A stretch of DNA of 51,438 bases from Candidatus Bathyarchaeota archaeon. GTDB lineage: Archaea; Thermoproteota; Bathyarchaeia; Bathyarchaeales; Bathycorpusculaceae. A program made the position numbers and the translations under genes. Positions 22,858 through 32,308 of this stretch are shown here, one piece after another (position 1 is the stretch's first letter; each line of letters opens with the position of its first letter). The notes below the pieces were generated by a model. The model worked only from the letters and a program-made list of their open reading frames with translations. It was not told the DNA's origin and did not search any database. Where the stretch lies: the NCBI GenBank assembly GCA_029879735.1, contig JAOUPS010000003.1:1-51438 (forward strand), written 5' to 3'.

Positions 22858-25737
22858 TTGAAAGACTCTCCTGAGAACGCTTTTGACCTACTTGTTAAGC
22901 CAGTTCGAAGGCTGATTGAGAAGAGGGGGTTCTCTAAACCAACAGAACCGCAAGAGAAGGCTATTCCAAGAATTCTTGAGGGAAAAAACGTTCTCCTTAT
23001 TTCGCCCACTGCTACGGGCAAAACCGAAGCAGCTATTCTGCCGGTTTTGAGCATGCTCCTTCAAGAGCCTCAAAGAATTCTGGGCATAAAGGTCTTGTAT
23101 ATTACTCCGTTGCGGGCTTTGAACAGGGACATGCTTGAGAGACTTGAGTGGTGGTGCAACAACCTAGACATAAGGCTGGCTGTTAGACACGGCGACACCG
23201 AAACGAAGGAAAGGACAAGACAATCCAGAAGTCCACCAACCATCTTGATCACAACTCCTGAGACCTTGCAGGCTATACTGCCAGGCTGGATTCTGCGTCA
23301 GCACCTAAGGCATGTGCGCTGGGTGATAATAGACGAAGTGCACGAGATGGCTGACAGCAAGCGTGGAAGCCAGCTGTCCCTAGCCTTGGAAAGGCTTAGA
23401 TGGATTATCGGCAGAGACTTCCAAGCAATAGGTTTGTCCGCCACCATTGGTAGTCCCGAAAAAGTGGCTCAGTTCCTCGTGGGAAACGGCAGAAGCGTTG
23501 AAATTGTCCGTGTTCCAGTTGCGAGAATATTGCGGTTAAAAATAGTTTTTCCAAAGCCCACAGCCGAAGATTTGAGGCTCTCTTCACAGCTTTATACGCA
23601 TCCGGAAGTTGCTGCTAGGCTGAGGGTAATCAGAGACTACATGAGCAAACGTGAATCAGTACTATTGTTCACAAACACACGGGCGATATCAGAGGTTTTG
23701 GCGAGCAGATTCAAGGTCTGGGACATGGACTTCCCAGTCTCGATACATCATGGCTCCCTTGCCAAGCCATCTAGGATAGCTGCTGAAAGGGGACTGAAAA
23801 ACGGTGAGTTGAAAGGGCTCGTTTGTACGAGCAGCCTCGAGTTAGGCATAGATGTAGGCCGCATAGACATGGTCATACAGTATATGAGTCCGAGACAGGT
23901 TACGAGGCTTATACAGCGTGTTGGCAGAAGCGGTCACAGAATTGGGCGCATAGCCGAAGGAATAATAGTCACAATGGATTCTGACGACACGCTTGAAGCC
24001 TTGGCCATAGCCAGAAAAGCCCTAAAAGAGGATTTGGAACCCGTCGAAATCCCCCCCAAGCCTTATGATGCCTTGATACATCAAATAGCTGGTTTGCTGC
24101 TTAAGAGGAGAAGATGGCAGTTTGACGAAATCTTGGAAGTATTCCGAAAGGCCTACCCGTACCAAGATTTAACAACAGAAGATGTTGAGAAAATCCTCAG
24201 ATACATGCATCAACGCTTTCCACGCTTAACATGGGTTTCCTTCGAGGACAAAGTAGCCCTAAAACCGAGAAGAACAAAAGCCCTCTTCGAATACTACTTT
24301 GAAAACTTGTCCATGATACCCGATAGGAAGCAATACCTTGTGGTTGACATGTCAAGCGACTCTGCGGTGGGAATACTGGACGAAGCCTTCATGGCTGAAT
24401 ACGGCAAACCGGGAGTAAAATTCATCATCAGAGGAACCCCATGGCTAATTCTACACGTCTCCGGAGAAAGAGTGCACGTGAAACCAGTTAATGACCCTAC
24501 TGGGGCTATACCGAGCTGGATAGGCGAAGAAATCCCAGTGCCCTTCGAAGTTGCGCAAGAAGTAGGCTCCATTAGAGGTTTTGTTGAAGAACAAATCAAG
24601 AACGGACTCTCGCCTGAGGAGATAGCCGTCAAGTTAAGTGAGCAATACCCGTCGGATAAAGACACCATTTCGCGTGCATTGGCTGAAACGGTCGAGCACG
24701 TGAACTTTGGATTTCCAGTTCCTACAGACAAACGAATAATAGTCGAAGACTGGAAAGAGTTCGTCATAGTTCACGCCAACTTCGGTTCGCTTACGAACAG
24801 AGCCCTAGCCCAATTGTTAGGTCAGCTGCTCTCCGAAAGGATCGGATACGGCGTCGTGGTTCAACATGACCCATACCGCATCTTCATACAAACAATGGGT
24901 GCCGCAAACGCGGATCGAACAGTCACGCTGTTTAACGAAATGCGAGCCATGTCAGACCAAGCAGTCAGAGACAGCCTAACAAGGGCAACCGTGAAAACAG
25001 GAATTTTCAAGAGGAGAATGATTCACGTAGCAAGACGTTTTGGAGCCATAAAGAAATGGGCTGACTTCAGCAGCGTGAGCCTACAAAGACTGATAAAAAG
25101 CTTTGAGGGCACACCAATCTACGAAGAAGCCTTAAAGGAAGTGTTCACAAAAGACCTGAACCTAGAAAGACTTGTTTACGTTCTCAGAAAAATCCGAGAA
25201 GGTGAAATTCAAACACAAAAAATTCAAACTGACGGAAATGCAACCCCTGTTGCCCGTGTAGGAATTGAACGGGTGAGCATGAAAACTGATTTGATTCCTC
25301 CTGAAAGGATGAGGGCAGTGCTAGTAGAATCAGCCAAAGCACGATTACTAAATGAAACGTGCGTTTTCGTCTGCACAAACTGTTGGAGCTACATAGAAAT
25401 GATGCTTGCCAAAGACCTGCCCCACAAGCCAAAATGCCCAAGATGCAACTCCACTGCAATAGGGCTTCTCAAAGTCGGAGAAGAAAAGGTTCTTCCAATT
25501 ATTGAAAAGAAAGGCGAAAAACTAACCAAAGGTGAGGAGAAATTGCAAAGGTGGGCGTTGCAAACGGCGCAGTTAACAACGAAGTATGGAAAACCCGCTG
25601 TCGTGGCATTATGCGCCCGAAGAGTTCGGCCATCAGACGTCGTTGGAGTTCTTGAAAAAGAACCTAAACTTACCGACAGATTTTATGAGTTGATTCTTGA
25701 AGCCGAACGTAAAGCCATAAGCAGAAGGTTCTGGTAA
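22858..25737 (+). CDS. lhr: Lhr-type superfamily 2 helicase
   Basis: 959 residues. Motif I SPTATGKTEA (49-58), TPLRAL, DEVH (159-162), SAT (194-196), and motif VI QRVGRSGHR (353-361) form the helicase core; a winged-helix and the Lhr-specific beta domain follow, as in archaeal Lhr. Near the C-terminus VCTNCWSYIE and KPKCPRCNST make a C4 zinc finger, a feature of the longer aLhr2-like forms. Lhr proteins unwind DNA and RNA-DNA hybrids in repair or RNA work. TTG 22858 is supported by GAGGT 10 nt upstream. The TldD remnant lies directly before it. Confidence 0.9.
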   Translation: MKDSPENAFDLLVKPVRRLIEKRGFSKPTEPQEKAIPRILEGKNVLLISPTATGKTEAAILPVLSMLLQEPQRILGIKVLYITPLRALNRDMLERLEWWCNNLDIRLAVRHGDTETKERTRQSRSPPTILITTPETLQAILPGWILRQHLRHVRWVIIDEVHEMADSKRGSQLSLALERLRWIIGRDFQAIGLSATIGSPEKVAQFLVGNGRSVEIVRVPVARILRLKIVFPKPTAEDLRLSSQLYTHPEVAARLRVIRDYMSKRESVLLFTNTRAISEVLASRFKVWDMDFPVSIHHGSLAKPSRIAAERGLKNGELKGLVCTSSLELGIDVGRIDMVIQYMSPRQVTRLIQRVGRSGHRIGRIAEGIIVTMDSDDTLEALAIARKALKEDLEPVEIPPKPYDALIHQIAGLLLKRRRWQFDEILEVFRKAYPYQDLTTEDVEKILRYMHQRFPRLTWVSFEDKVALKPRRTKALFEYYFENLSMIPDRKQYLVVDMSSDSAVGILDEAFMAEYGKPGVKFIIRGTPWLILHVSGERVHVKPVNDPTGAIPSWIGEEIPVPFEVAQEVGSIRGFVEEQIKNGLSPEEIAVKLSEQYPSDKDTISRALAETVEHVNFGFPVPTDKRIIVEDWKEFVIVHANFGSLTNRALAQLLGQLLSERIGYGVVVQHDPYRIFIQTMGAANADRTVTLFNEMRAMSDQAVRDSLTRATVKTGIFKRRMIHVARRFGAIKKWADFSSVSLQRLIKSFEGTPIYEEALKEVFTKDLNLERLVYVLRKIREGEIQTQKIQTDGNATPVARVGIERVSMKTDLIPPERMRAVLVESAKARLLNETCVFVCTNCWSYIEMMLAKDLPHKPKCPRCNSTAIGLLKVGEEKVLPIIEKKGEKLTKGEEKLQRWALQTAQLTTKYGKPAVVALCARRVRPSDVVGVLEKEPKLTDRFYELILEAERKAISRRFW

Positions 25738-25778
25738 GTCTAAGACTCACAACAACTTTTAAATTAGCGGTCCCCTTA

Positions 25779-26153
25779 TTGTCGCTAGCATCTTTATTCA
25801 CGAGTTATGGAGAGAAAACAAGCTTGGAAATAAGTCGGAAAAAACTCAGAGACGAAGTTCTCAAAAGAGCTAAATACGTCAGAACGTGCGTTCTTGCCAG
25901 AGAACTGTGCCTTCTGGTTCGCACAAACAGGGCCGTGTTGGAACCAAAAGATGTGCATGAGGCCTGCCTCCACATATCTGATCTCTGCAAAGAACAAGGA
26001 TGTGAAGAGCCAAACGAGTTGTGTCGCAAGGCTGCAGAAGCGGCGTTAACAGACGAGAAGAATTACCTTGAGTTATGTGCTCAAAGCTGCCAGAAGTGCG
26101 GGGAAGCCAGAAGACCCACCCCTAAAACGGGAAAGGCAACCTATGTTGCTTAA
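25779..26153 (+). CDS. Cys-rich hypothetical protein
   Basis: 124 residues with ten or so Cys, including CVLARELCLLVR, EACLHISDLCKEQGCEEPNE, LCRKAAEAA and LCAQSCQKCGEA. The pattern resembles small proteins of the ferredoxin-like cysteine-rich (DUF326-like) kind that bind metal, but I cannot fix the family. TTG 25779 lies about 25 nt after CTTTTAAATT, fitting a leaderless start. It follows Lhr after 41 nt, but has its own promoter. Confidence 0.6.
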   Translation: MSLASLFTSYGEKTSLEISRKKLRDEVLKRAKYVRTCVLARELCLLVRTNRAVLEPKDVHEACLHISDLCKEQGCEEPNELCRKAAEAALTDEKNYLELCAQSCQKCGEARRPTPKTGKATYVA

Positions 26154-26208
26154 GTTCTGTGTAAAAACCTTTAAACGAGCATGACACTCGTGAGCTAGAA
26201 TAATAGTC

Positions 26209-26709
26209 ATGTTTGAACGGGGGCATCGTGAACTGTTCATAGCACCTTATGTTCCAAGCCCGCTTCCAGTGATTCGTCAAATGCTTATTCTAGCCGAATT
26301 GAAACCCGGAGAGGTTTTCTTTGACTTGGGTGCAGGAGACGGCAGAGCTGTTATGATGGCTGCAAAGGATTTTGGTGCAAGAGCCGTCGGGGTCGAATTG
26401 AGGGAGGACCTTGTGAAAAAAACATTGAGCAGCATCTATGAGCTTGGGCTTCAGAATAGAGTGACAATGGTGAACGGCGACATGTTCAAGGTAGACTTAA
26501 CTTCGGCGGACGTTATCTTTCTATATCTTACCACGAGTGCAAATGAGAAGATCAAGCCCAAACTTGAGGCTGAACTTAAACATGGGGTTCGTGTGATCTC
26601 CCATGACTATGAAATCGTAGGTTGGAAACCAGTTAGGGTTGAGAAGTTCTGCGAAAACCCAAAGTTAGGATATCCCTCACACACGCTTTACCTATACAAG
26701 AAAAGATAA
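26209..26709 (+). CDS. SAM methyltransferase, aKMT-like protein-lysine methyltransferase family
   Basis: 166 residues. Motif I FFDLGAGDGRAVMMAA (about 38-53), the acidic GVELRED, NGDMFKVDL and DVIFLYLTTSANEKIKPKLE are class I methyltransferase motifs; HDYEIVGWKPV near the end and the short length fit the aKMT family, which methylates lysines of many archaeal proteins, Cren7 among them. That link to the zinc-ribbon genes at 22 kb is by knowledge of relatives only. A CCTTTAAACG box lies about 35 nt upstream. Confidence 0.75.
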   Translation: MFERGHRELFIAPYVPSPLPVIRQMLILAELKPGEVFFDLGAGDGRAVMMAAKDFGARAVGVELREDLVKKTLSSIYELGLQNRVTMVNGDMFKVDLTSADVIFLYLTTSANEKIKPKLEAELKHGVRVISHDYEIVGWKPVRVEKFCENPKLGYPSHTLYLYKKR

Positions 26710-26746
26710 ACTTCTATAAGTGAAACCCATGCTTTCAAGACCTCTC

Positions 26747-27094
26747 TTAGAGTTTCATGGACAGAGGCCGACGCAGCACAAGCCGTGCATTCCTCCAACT
26801 ATTTAAGATTTTTCGAGAGAACAGAAGAAGAATTTTGCCAGTTCTGTTTCTTTCCCCCTTTTTCCGCGTAGGACTGCTAGGCTTTCGTAAACATTCACTA
26901 TTTTTGGGAAGGGCGTGCTTTTTTCGGGTTATATCCCTCGTGTGTATAGGCGTATGCGATGGTATGGTAACGCCCATTTTCCACTCTATTTGCTCCGGTG
27001 AGAATCCAGCCTCAATCAAGTGTAACAACGCTTTTTTTGGCGTTCCATAGGTTTCAACCAGCTCTTCGAAGGATGGCGGCTTAACTATTGACAT
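26747..27094 (-). CDS. Small protein downstream of the KaiC-like gene
   Basis: 115 residues. The start MSIVKPPSFEELVETYGTPK, then KALLHLIEAGFSPEQIEWKM, is a plausible helical domain of sigma-like or DNA-binding type; the second half is very basic and low in complexity (RKPSSPTRKKGERNRTGKI), perhaps a disordered nucleic-acid-binding tail or an out-of-frame end. It starts 9 nt after the KaiC-like stop, so it is probably co-transcribed. I recognise no family. Confidence 0.5.
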   Translation of the reverse strand: MSIVKPPSFEELVETYGTPKKALLHLIEAGFSPEQIEWKMGVTIPSHTPIHTRDITRKKHALPKNSECLRKPSSPTRKKGERNRTGKILLLFSRKILNSWRNARLVLRRPLSMKL

Positions 27095-27103
27095 TTACTC
27101 GTT

Positions 27104-28345
27104 TCACTGTTGTTCTGTTTCTTCGGTTTCTGGCATGGGTTCTACTGCTCTCAGAAAACCGTCCGGTGTTATGTCAACCCTTGTTCTTCTTCTCTCAAAA
27201 TTGCACATTCTGCAGTCTAACACGCGAGAGATGCGCACGAATTCCCCTCTGTTTGCGGCTAAATCGACTTGCTGGTCATGCCAGTAGACCCGTCCATAAT
27301 CGACTATTATCGTTCCGTCAAGGTTGTGGGCTAGACCTATGCCGCCAGCCATCTCATAACTGTCCCAGTTTTCTCTACTTCTCTGATTCACATACAACGC
27401 GGTTATCCCGTGGACTTGGTTGTATCTGGCTAGTTCCATGACGCGGTATTTCAATGCTCCCCGGTAGGCTTCAAGCACGGTCACAGAGTCGATTATGGCC
27501 AGTTCGATTTTCTCCTTTTCAGTAACGTAACGGTAGGTTTCAGCGAAAGTTGTCCAGTCCCGTAGTTCCGGATAAGCCACGGTGTCAAGCACAAACATGT
27601 TTTCGCGGATTTTGTTCCAGTCCAAGCCTAAGATGTCTGCCTTCTGTTTTAGGCGAGACTGCAAATCAAAGCGTGGAGTTGGGCTCTTCCATGTGTCTTC
27701 TGCTGTTGCGTAAAGCACCCTTCTTTCGGAGGCTGCTACCCTGACGGCTATTTCTTCAACGAGTATGGATTTTCCAGCACCTGGCAGGCCTGTGATTGCG
27801 AATTGTCCACATATTGGTATGCCGTTTAGGCTTTTTCCTTCTGGTGTCATGAAGAAGTGGTCTATGAAGGTGCCTGTTGGGAATTCCACTAGCGGTTTTT
27901 TGGCTTCTGGTGCTTCGTCTGGTCTTGAGACAATGGAGCTTAGTTTTTCTTCCTTTCTTTCTATTCTTGTTGTCATTGGTTTTGTTGCCAGTTTCCATTC
28001 GTCTGTCGGTTTTTTAGCGGTTTTCATTGCTTCTGCGAGGGTTTTTGCCATGGTTTTCATGAGCTTCTCAACTTCTGGGGTTGTGGCAACTTCTGCTGCT
28101 GCAGGTGGCGGTGTTTGAACTTCTGGAGCCTGCAGTGGCGATGGGGTTGGAGCAGCAAACTCAGCTATAAGCGTCCACTGTTCCCCTCGCCGTTCAATAG
28201 CCCCTTTTCCCTTCAAAGACTGCAGAAGTGCATACGCGGAGTTCGGTCCATACTTGGACATACCCAAGCCTTCTGCGATTTCGTTGAGGGATGCCTTACC
28301 ATCGCGTGTTTTGAGGAATTCTACTACGCTTTTTTCTTCAACCAT
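27104..28345 (-). CDS. KaiC-like RecA-fold ATPase with N-terminal winged helix
   Basis: 413 residues. Residues 1-60 form a winged-helix domain (FLKTRDGKASLNEIAEGLGM), 62-150 an Ala/Pro/Lys-rich linker, and 150-400 a RecA/KaiC-type core: Walker A GLPGAGKS (186-193), LYATAEDTW, Walker B ELAIIDSVTVLE, and ALYVNQRS. The linker and the DNA-binding head suggest a regulator or signalling ATPase rather than a recombinase; archaeal KaiC-like proteins often act in signalling or phosphorylation. The role is not known. ATG 28345. Confidence 0.75.
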   Translation of the reverse strand: MVEEKSVVEFLKTRDGKASLNEIAEGLGMSKYGPNSAYALLQSLKGKGAIERRGEQWTLIAEFAAPTPSPLQAPEVQTPPPAAAEVATTPEVEKLMKTMAKTLAEAMKTAKKPTDEWKLATKPMTTRIERKEEKLSSIVSRPDEAPEAKKPLVEFPTGTFIDHFFMTPEGKSLNGIPICGQFAITGLPGAGKSILVEEIAVRVAASERRVLYATAEDTWKSPTPRFDLQSRLKQKADILGLDWNKIRENMFVLDTVAYPELRDWTTFAETYRYVTEKEKIELAIIDSVTVLEAYRGALKYRVMELARYNQVHGITALYVNQRSRENWDSYEMAGGIGLAHNLDGTIIVDYGRVYWHDQQVDLAANRGEFVRISRVLDCRMCNFERRRTRVDITPDGFLRAVEPMPETEETEQQ

Positions 28346-28385
28346 GGTTTTCCCAAGCTTAAATGGGCTTAGACAACTATAAAGT

Positions 28386-28496
28386 TCACGCTTTAATCCT
28401 ATTTTTTCTCAGCCACAAATTTCCGCGCATATCAAGAATGTAAATAGCGTCGCTAGCACTTTCAAACAAGGATTTGAAAGCATCAACAATAGACAT
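28386..28496 (-). pseudogene. PAS-domain remnant
   Basis: ATG 28496 reads MSIVDAFKSLFESASDAIYI and then LDMRGNLWLRKNRIKA. The FESASDAIYILDMRGNL stretch is the start of a PAS sensor domain; the rest of the domain and any kinase part are absent. It is probably what is left of a PAS-containing sensor kinase. Confidence 0.6.
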
Positions 28497-28633
28497 GTTT
28501 TTGGAAAAGGATGATAGCTCGCTCAAGTGCAGTTCTGTTCTATAAAGGAAAATTTCAGTTGCTCAACAAATCAGGTTATATGCACGAAAAGGTAAAGGTT
28601 AAAGTTCTCGTTCAAGCTGGATTGGGATTAGCT

Positions 28634-29416
28634 ATGGTTAAGCCTAGAATCGGTTTGTCCATGCTTTATTGTCTGGGCGAACCATTCAAGAAAATGACTG
28701 AACGCCTTCGCAAACTGGAAACGGCTTACATAGAGATTGTTGATGAAGGCTTTCACGCACTAAACAAGCAGAGAGTTTCAACATTGAAAAATATAGGGGA
28801 GTCTCACGGCTTAAAATACTCCGTGCACGCACCCTTCGCAGACATAAACATCGCTTCACCGTCCAAGCCAATCTTGAAGGCTATGCTTAAACGATTGGAA
28901 AAATCCATTACTCATGCAAGTGCCTTAGACGCTTACCTGTGGGTTTTTCATCCAGGATTAAAAACTGGCGTCAGCATGTTCTATCCCGGCATGGACTGGC
29001 TTCAAAACCTGAAAACCACACGTCTACTGTTCAAGTTTGCAAGGGACCGTGGCGTGGAAGCCGCAATAGAAAACGTGCCAGAACCTTTCCCATTCGTTAT
29101 GAAAAGCGTTGAGGACTTCAAAAGATTTTACAGCGAAGTTGGCGAAGGCATAGGCTTGGTTTTAGACATAGGACACGCAAACATCAACGGACAAATAGGG
29201 ACTTTCCTAACAACATTTGCAGACAAGATTGTGCACATGCATGCGCATGACAATTATGGAAAAAGCGACCAACACTTAGGGATAGGTTACGGTACAACCG
29301 ACTGGAAAAAAGTTGTAAACCTGTTGAGAAGAATATCTTATGATGAGATTATAATTGTTGAGTCTTTTGAGCACGTTGAGGAGAGTATGCAAAAGTTAAA
29401 ACAATTGCTCGCTTAG
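28634..29416 (+). CDS. Xylose isomerase-like TIM-barrel protein (sugar phosphate isomerase/epimerase, AP endonuclease family 2 fold)
   Basis: 260 residues from ATG 28634; the frame is open for 41 more codons upstream, but that part is not family-like. YIEIVDEGFH, YSVHAPFADINI, AAIENVPEP, LVLDIGHANINGQI, VHMHAHDNYG and the closing IIVESFEHVEE are the beta-strand ends that hold metal ligands (Glu, Asp, His) in this fold. The substrate may be a sugar or abasic DNA, and cannot be told. It stands alone and is convergent with RNase Z. Confidence 0.75.
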   Translation: MVKPRIGLSMLYCLGEPFKKMTERLRKLETAYIEIVDEGFHALNKQRVSTLKNIGESHGLKYSVHAPFADINIASPSKPILKAMLKRLEKSITHASALDAYLWVFHPGLKTGVSMFYPGMDWLQNLKTTRLLFKFARDRGVEAAIENVPEPFPFVMKSVEDFKRFYSEVGEGIGLVLDIGHANINGQIGTFLTTFADKIVHMHAHDNYGKSDQHLGIGYGTTDWKKVVNLLRRISYDEIIIVESFEHVEESMQKLKQLLA

Positions 29417-29422
29417 CATCCT

Positions 29423-30346
29423 TTAATTGTCCAAAAGCGGAATTTCTATTCTCATGAAGTCTTCTGCTACCTGTGTGTTTTTGAAGATTTTCTGTGCTTG
29501 TTCCAATAGCAGGCTTGTGTCGTCATATCTTGCACTAATATGCGTTAGAACCAGTCGCTTCACTTTTGTTTTTTTTGCGTTTTCAGCCGCTTGACTTGAC
29601 GTTGAGTGCCCGTCTTCATCTGCTCTCTCAGCCAACGCATCATCCAAAGTTGCATCGTGAATGAGCAAGTCTGCACCATCCGCAAACTTCACAAAGCCCT
29701 CAAACGGTCTCGTGTCACCTGTGTACACGATTTTTCTTCCCGGTCTGGGCGGTCCCACAACGTGTCCAGGCTTTACGACTCGGCCAACGGGCAGCTTTAC
29801 TTTGTGTCCGTGTTGAAGTCTTGACCACATGGGTCCTTCTGGAATGCCTAAGACTTTGGCTTTTTCTGGATAAAATTTTCCGGGTCTTGACTTTTCCACC
29901 AGGGCATATGCGAGGCTTGGGATTACATGATTTGCCCAAATCGCGTGGACGGTGTATTCTTCTTCGTCGCAGATAACGCCAGTCTCCTCTATCTCCTGAA
30001 TTTCAACGGGAAAGGTCAAGACAAACTGCACTGTTTCCCTGATTGATTCGATGAAACGCTTTATTCCGGGTGGTCCATAAACCTCAAGCTTCCTTTCTCT
30101 GTCAAGCAAAGCCATGGTCTGCAATAGTCCTGGCAAGCCCAAAACGTGGTCACCGTGCATATGCGAAATGAAAGCCTTCATTTTCCCATGAAAACCCGTT
30201 TTAGCCTTTATCATCTGTCTCTGAACGCCTTCGCCGCAGTCAAACATTAGCTGCTCGCCTTTGCGTTGGATGAGGATGGCGGGTAGGCTTCTTTTAGGCG
30301 TTGGAACGCTTCCGGCCGTGCCTAGGAGAATGACACGCAAACTCAT
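29423..30346 (-). CDS. rnz: Ribonuclease Z (tRNA 3'-processing)
   Basis: 307 residues. The metallo-beta-lactamase motif FISHMHGDHVLGLPGLLQTM (about 59-78), the later His of AIWANHVIPSLAYAL, the GDTRPFE Asp, and the C-terminal LVLTHISARYDD are complete. It cuts the 3' trailer from tRNA precursors. AAGGTG lies about 9 nt before ATG 30346. It is the last gene of the HMGR, PRPP synthetase, Trm-G10, RNase Z operon, where two products mature tRNA. Confidence 0.9.
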   Translation of the reverse strand: MSLRVILLGTAGSVPTPKRSLPAILIQRKGEQLMFDCGEGVQRQMIKAKTGFHGKMKAFISHMHGDHVLGLPGLLQTMALLDRERKLEVYGPPGIKRFIESIRETVQFVLTFPVEIQEIEETGVICDEEEYTVHAIWANHVIPSLAYALVEKSRPGKFYPEKAKVLGIPEGPMWSRLQHGHKVKLPVGRVVKPGHVVGPPRPGRKIVYTGDTRPFEGFVKFADGADLLIHDATLDDALAERADEDGHSTSSQAAENAKKTKVKRLVLTHISARYDDTSLLLEQAQKIFKNTQVAEDFMRIEIPLLDN

Positions 30347-30351
30347 ATCGT

Positions 30352-31389
30352 TTACACCTTTTCGAATACGGTTATTTCTCTTGTTAGGCTTCTGTGAACA
30401 TAAACGAAATGGGACTCTAAATGTTTATACCCTAATGCCTTGCCTACACTGCTGATATTCAATGTTTTTGGTGCAGCCATACAAACCCGCTGTCCCTTAT
30501 CAAGCATGTCGTAAACACTCGTTAAAACTTCCTCAACTACCTGTTTGGTGGTCCGTTTTAAGGTGGTTGCAGATCTACCGTAAGGCGGATCGGTTACGAC
30601 ACAGTCAACCTTAGTTATCGGTATGTCCCTTGCATCCGCGACGAGGATGCCTTCAGTTTCAATGTTAAAATAAGATAGGTTTTGAAAAGTTCCTCTAGCC
30701 ATTCGCCTTTGAATGTCAAAGCCCAAGACTCGGCAGCCGATGAGTGCAGCCTCAATGAGCATGCTTCCGGTTCCGCAGAACGGGTCAAGTAATAGTTCTT
30801 CAGCCTTAGGCTTGGCTAAGTTCACCATGCACCTTGCAAGCTTAGCGGGCATTGCCGAAGGATGGAAAAAAGGCTTTTTCTTTGGGCGTCTTTCAACAAA
30901 AGGTTTCGGTGGAATTTCAGCGAGCTTCACCCCAAAGATGAATTTTCCGTCCGTTAAGATTCCCGTAAAGGTTTTATCAGGATTTTTTAGGTTCACCTTT
31001 GCCTTGGCTTTTTTGTTCAGTACGAGTTCGCCAAGCTTCCTCTCAAGGGTCATCCCGTTAATCTTAGAGGCGTAATTCTTTACGTGTTTCACGCGAACTG
31101 CAAAGCTTTCCTTCTCCCTTAAAACCTCATTCAGGCTTGTTGAACGCATGCTCTTCACTATTTCGCTTGTTTCAGCTTCACAATTGAACAGTTCTAGTCC
31201 GCAAAGCCTCGTAAATGCGGCTCTAAGCCTTACAGCTTCCACACAGCCTAAATCAGCTTCAAGCCTTAGTGTCTGGTCGAGCTGTTCTAATGTTTTAAAA
31301 GCGTAGCCTTCCGCTTCAAGTATCATCTTTAATTCCGAAACTGGCAGAGTTTTATGCTCGCCGGAAAGCAGAAAAAAAAGTTTAGCCAC
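30352..31389 (-). CDS. trmG10: tRNA (guanine10-N2)-methyltransferase
   Basis: 345 residues. A THUMP-type RNA-binding head (about 50-150) precedes a Rossmann methyltransferase: DPFCGTGSMLIEAALIGC (about 198-215, SAM-binding), LVADARDIP and the catalytic DPPYGRS (about 266-272), as in archaeal Trm-G10. It makes N2-dimethylguanosine at position 10 of tRNA. GTG 31389 has AGGAG 8 nt upstream. It is 5 nt from RNase Z. Confidence 0.85.
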   Translation of the reverse strand: MAKLFFLLSGEHKTLPVSELKMILEAEGYAFKTLEQLDQTLRLEADLGCVEAVRLRAAFTRLCGLELFNCEAETSEIVKSMRSTSLNEVLREKESFAVRVKHVKNYASKINGMTLERKLGELVLNKKAKAKVNLKNPDKTFTGILTDGKFIFGVKLAEIPPKPFVERRPKKKPFFHPSAMPAKLARCMVNLAKPKAEELLLDPFCGTGSMLIEAALIGCRVLGFDIQRRMARGTFQNLSYFNIETEGILVADARDIPITKVDCVVTDPPYGRSATTLKRTTKQVVEEVLTSVYDMLDKGQRVCMAAPKTLNISSVGKALGYKHLESHFVYVHRSLTREITVFEKV

Positions 31390-31401
31390 GTTTATGCTCC
31401 T

Positions 31402-32274
31402 TTATCGAGTTAGTTCCCTGCTTAACAAAGGTGCAAGAGAAACCTTGCTCACGCGGCTTGGAACACTATCCGTGCCAACAATTTCTTCAACCCCAACTTC
31501 AAGAATTCGCTTTTCAGCGTCTCCGATCAAAAGCGGATGAACACAAGCGACGTAGACCTTACCTGCCCCAAGCTCCCTCATAATTTTTGCTGCTAAAGCT
31601 ATCGTTCCTCCGGTGCTGATCACATCGTCGAAAATTATCACAGTTTTTCCGCCTACGTCAAGCGTTTTCTTTTCCATGGTGATCTGCCCAGTGTGAAGGT
31701 CCCTGTGCTTCTCCAAGCAGCCACATCCCCCGCCTAAAACTTTTTTTGCCTCTTCAGCAAGCCATAACGCACCATCGTCCGGCGCAAGTGCAAAAGCCTT
31801 ATCAACGCCCTTCTGTTTGAAATACTCCGCAAGCAGCGGAATCGCCGAGACTGTCTTGGCTGGAAACGGAAACTTCGCCAAAACCTTCTCTTGGTGAACA
31901 TTCACCGTTATTAAACTGTCAACTCCAGCTGCTCTAAGCATCCGCGCAACCACTCCTGTGCTTATAGCTTCGCCTTGAAGGAACACCTTGTCTTGACGTG
32001 CATAAGCCAGATAGGGCACGACAACGGTTATTCTTTCTGCTCCATGTCGCTTGGCTGCATCAGCAATCAACGCCAACTGTATAAGCCTAGTATCTTGTGG
32101 CGGACTCGTCGTCTGCACAATGGCTACTTCTTCGTTTTGCACCGTTCCTTCAAGCCGAACGTAAGATTCCCCGTCTGGATAGGTTTTGAAAACCAGTGTC
32201 ACTGCTTCTACGCCTAAGAGCTCTGCTACTTCTTCTCCTAACTGTTTGGAGGCTGGCCCCGGAATTATCTTCAT
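31402..32274 (-). CDS. prs: Ribose-phosphate pyrophosphokinase (PRPP synthetase)
   Basis: 290 residues. VRLEGTVQNEEVAIVQTTSP, then TVVVPYLAYARQDKVF (ATP-binding flexible loop), the catalytic loop near CGCLEKHRD and the PRPP motif TVIIFDDVISTGGTIA (about 207-222) are all present. It makes PRPP from ribose 5-phosphate and ATP, for nucleotide and histidine synthesis and for the PyrE encoded at 19.8 kb. ATG 32274 is preferred to GTG 32286 because AGGTG precedes it at the right spacing. It is the second gene of the operon. Confidence 0.9.
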   Translation of the reverse strand: MKIIPGPASKQLGEEVAELLGVEAVTLVFKTYPDGESYVRLEGTVQNEEVAIVQTTSPPQDTRLIQLALIADAAKRHGAERITVVVPYLAYARQDKVFLQGEAISTGVVARMLRAAGVDSLITVNVHQEKVLAKFPFPAKTVSAIPLLAEYFKQKGVDKAFALAPDDGALWLAEEAKKVLGGGCGCLEKHRDLHTGQITMEKKTLDVGGKTVIIFDDVISTGGTIALAAKIMRELGAGKVYVACVHPLLIGDAEKRILEVGVEEIVGTDSVPSRVSKVSLAPLLSRELTR

Positions 32275-32308
32275 AGTTTTCCGCACCTAGGTGCCACTTG
32301 TTTGCATT

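Noticed and set aside
27088-27441. Plus-strand frame opposite the KaiC-like gene.
   Set aside because: Shadow of a conserved ATPase gene; the same applies to the other long antisense frames over Lhr, RNase Z, Trm-G10, HMG-CoA reductase and the glycosyltransferases.
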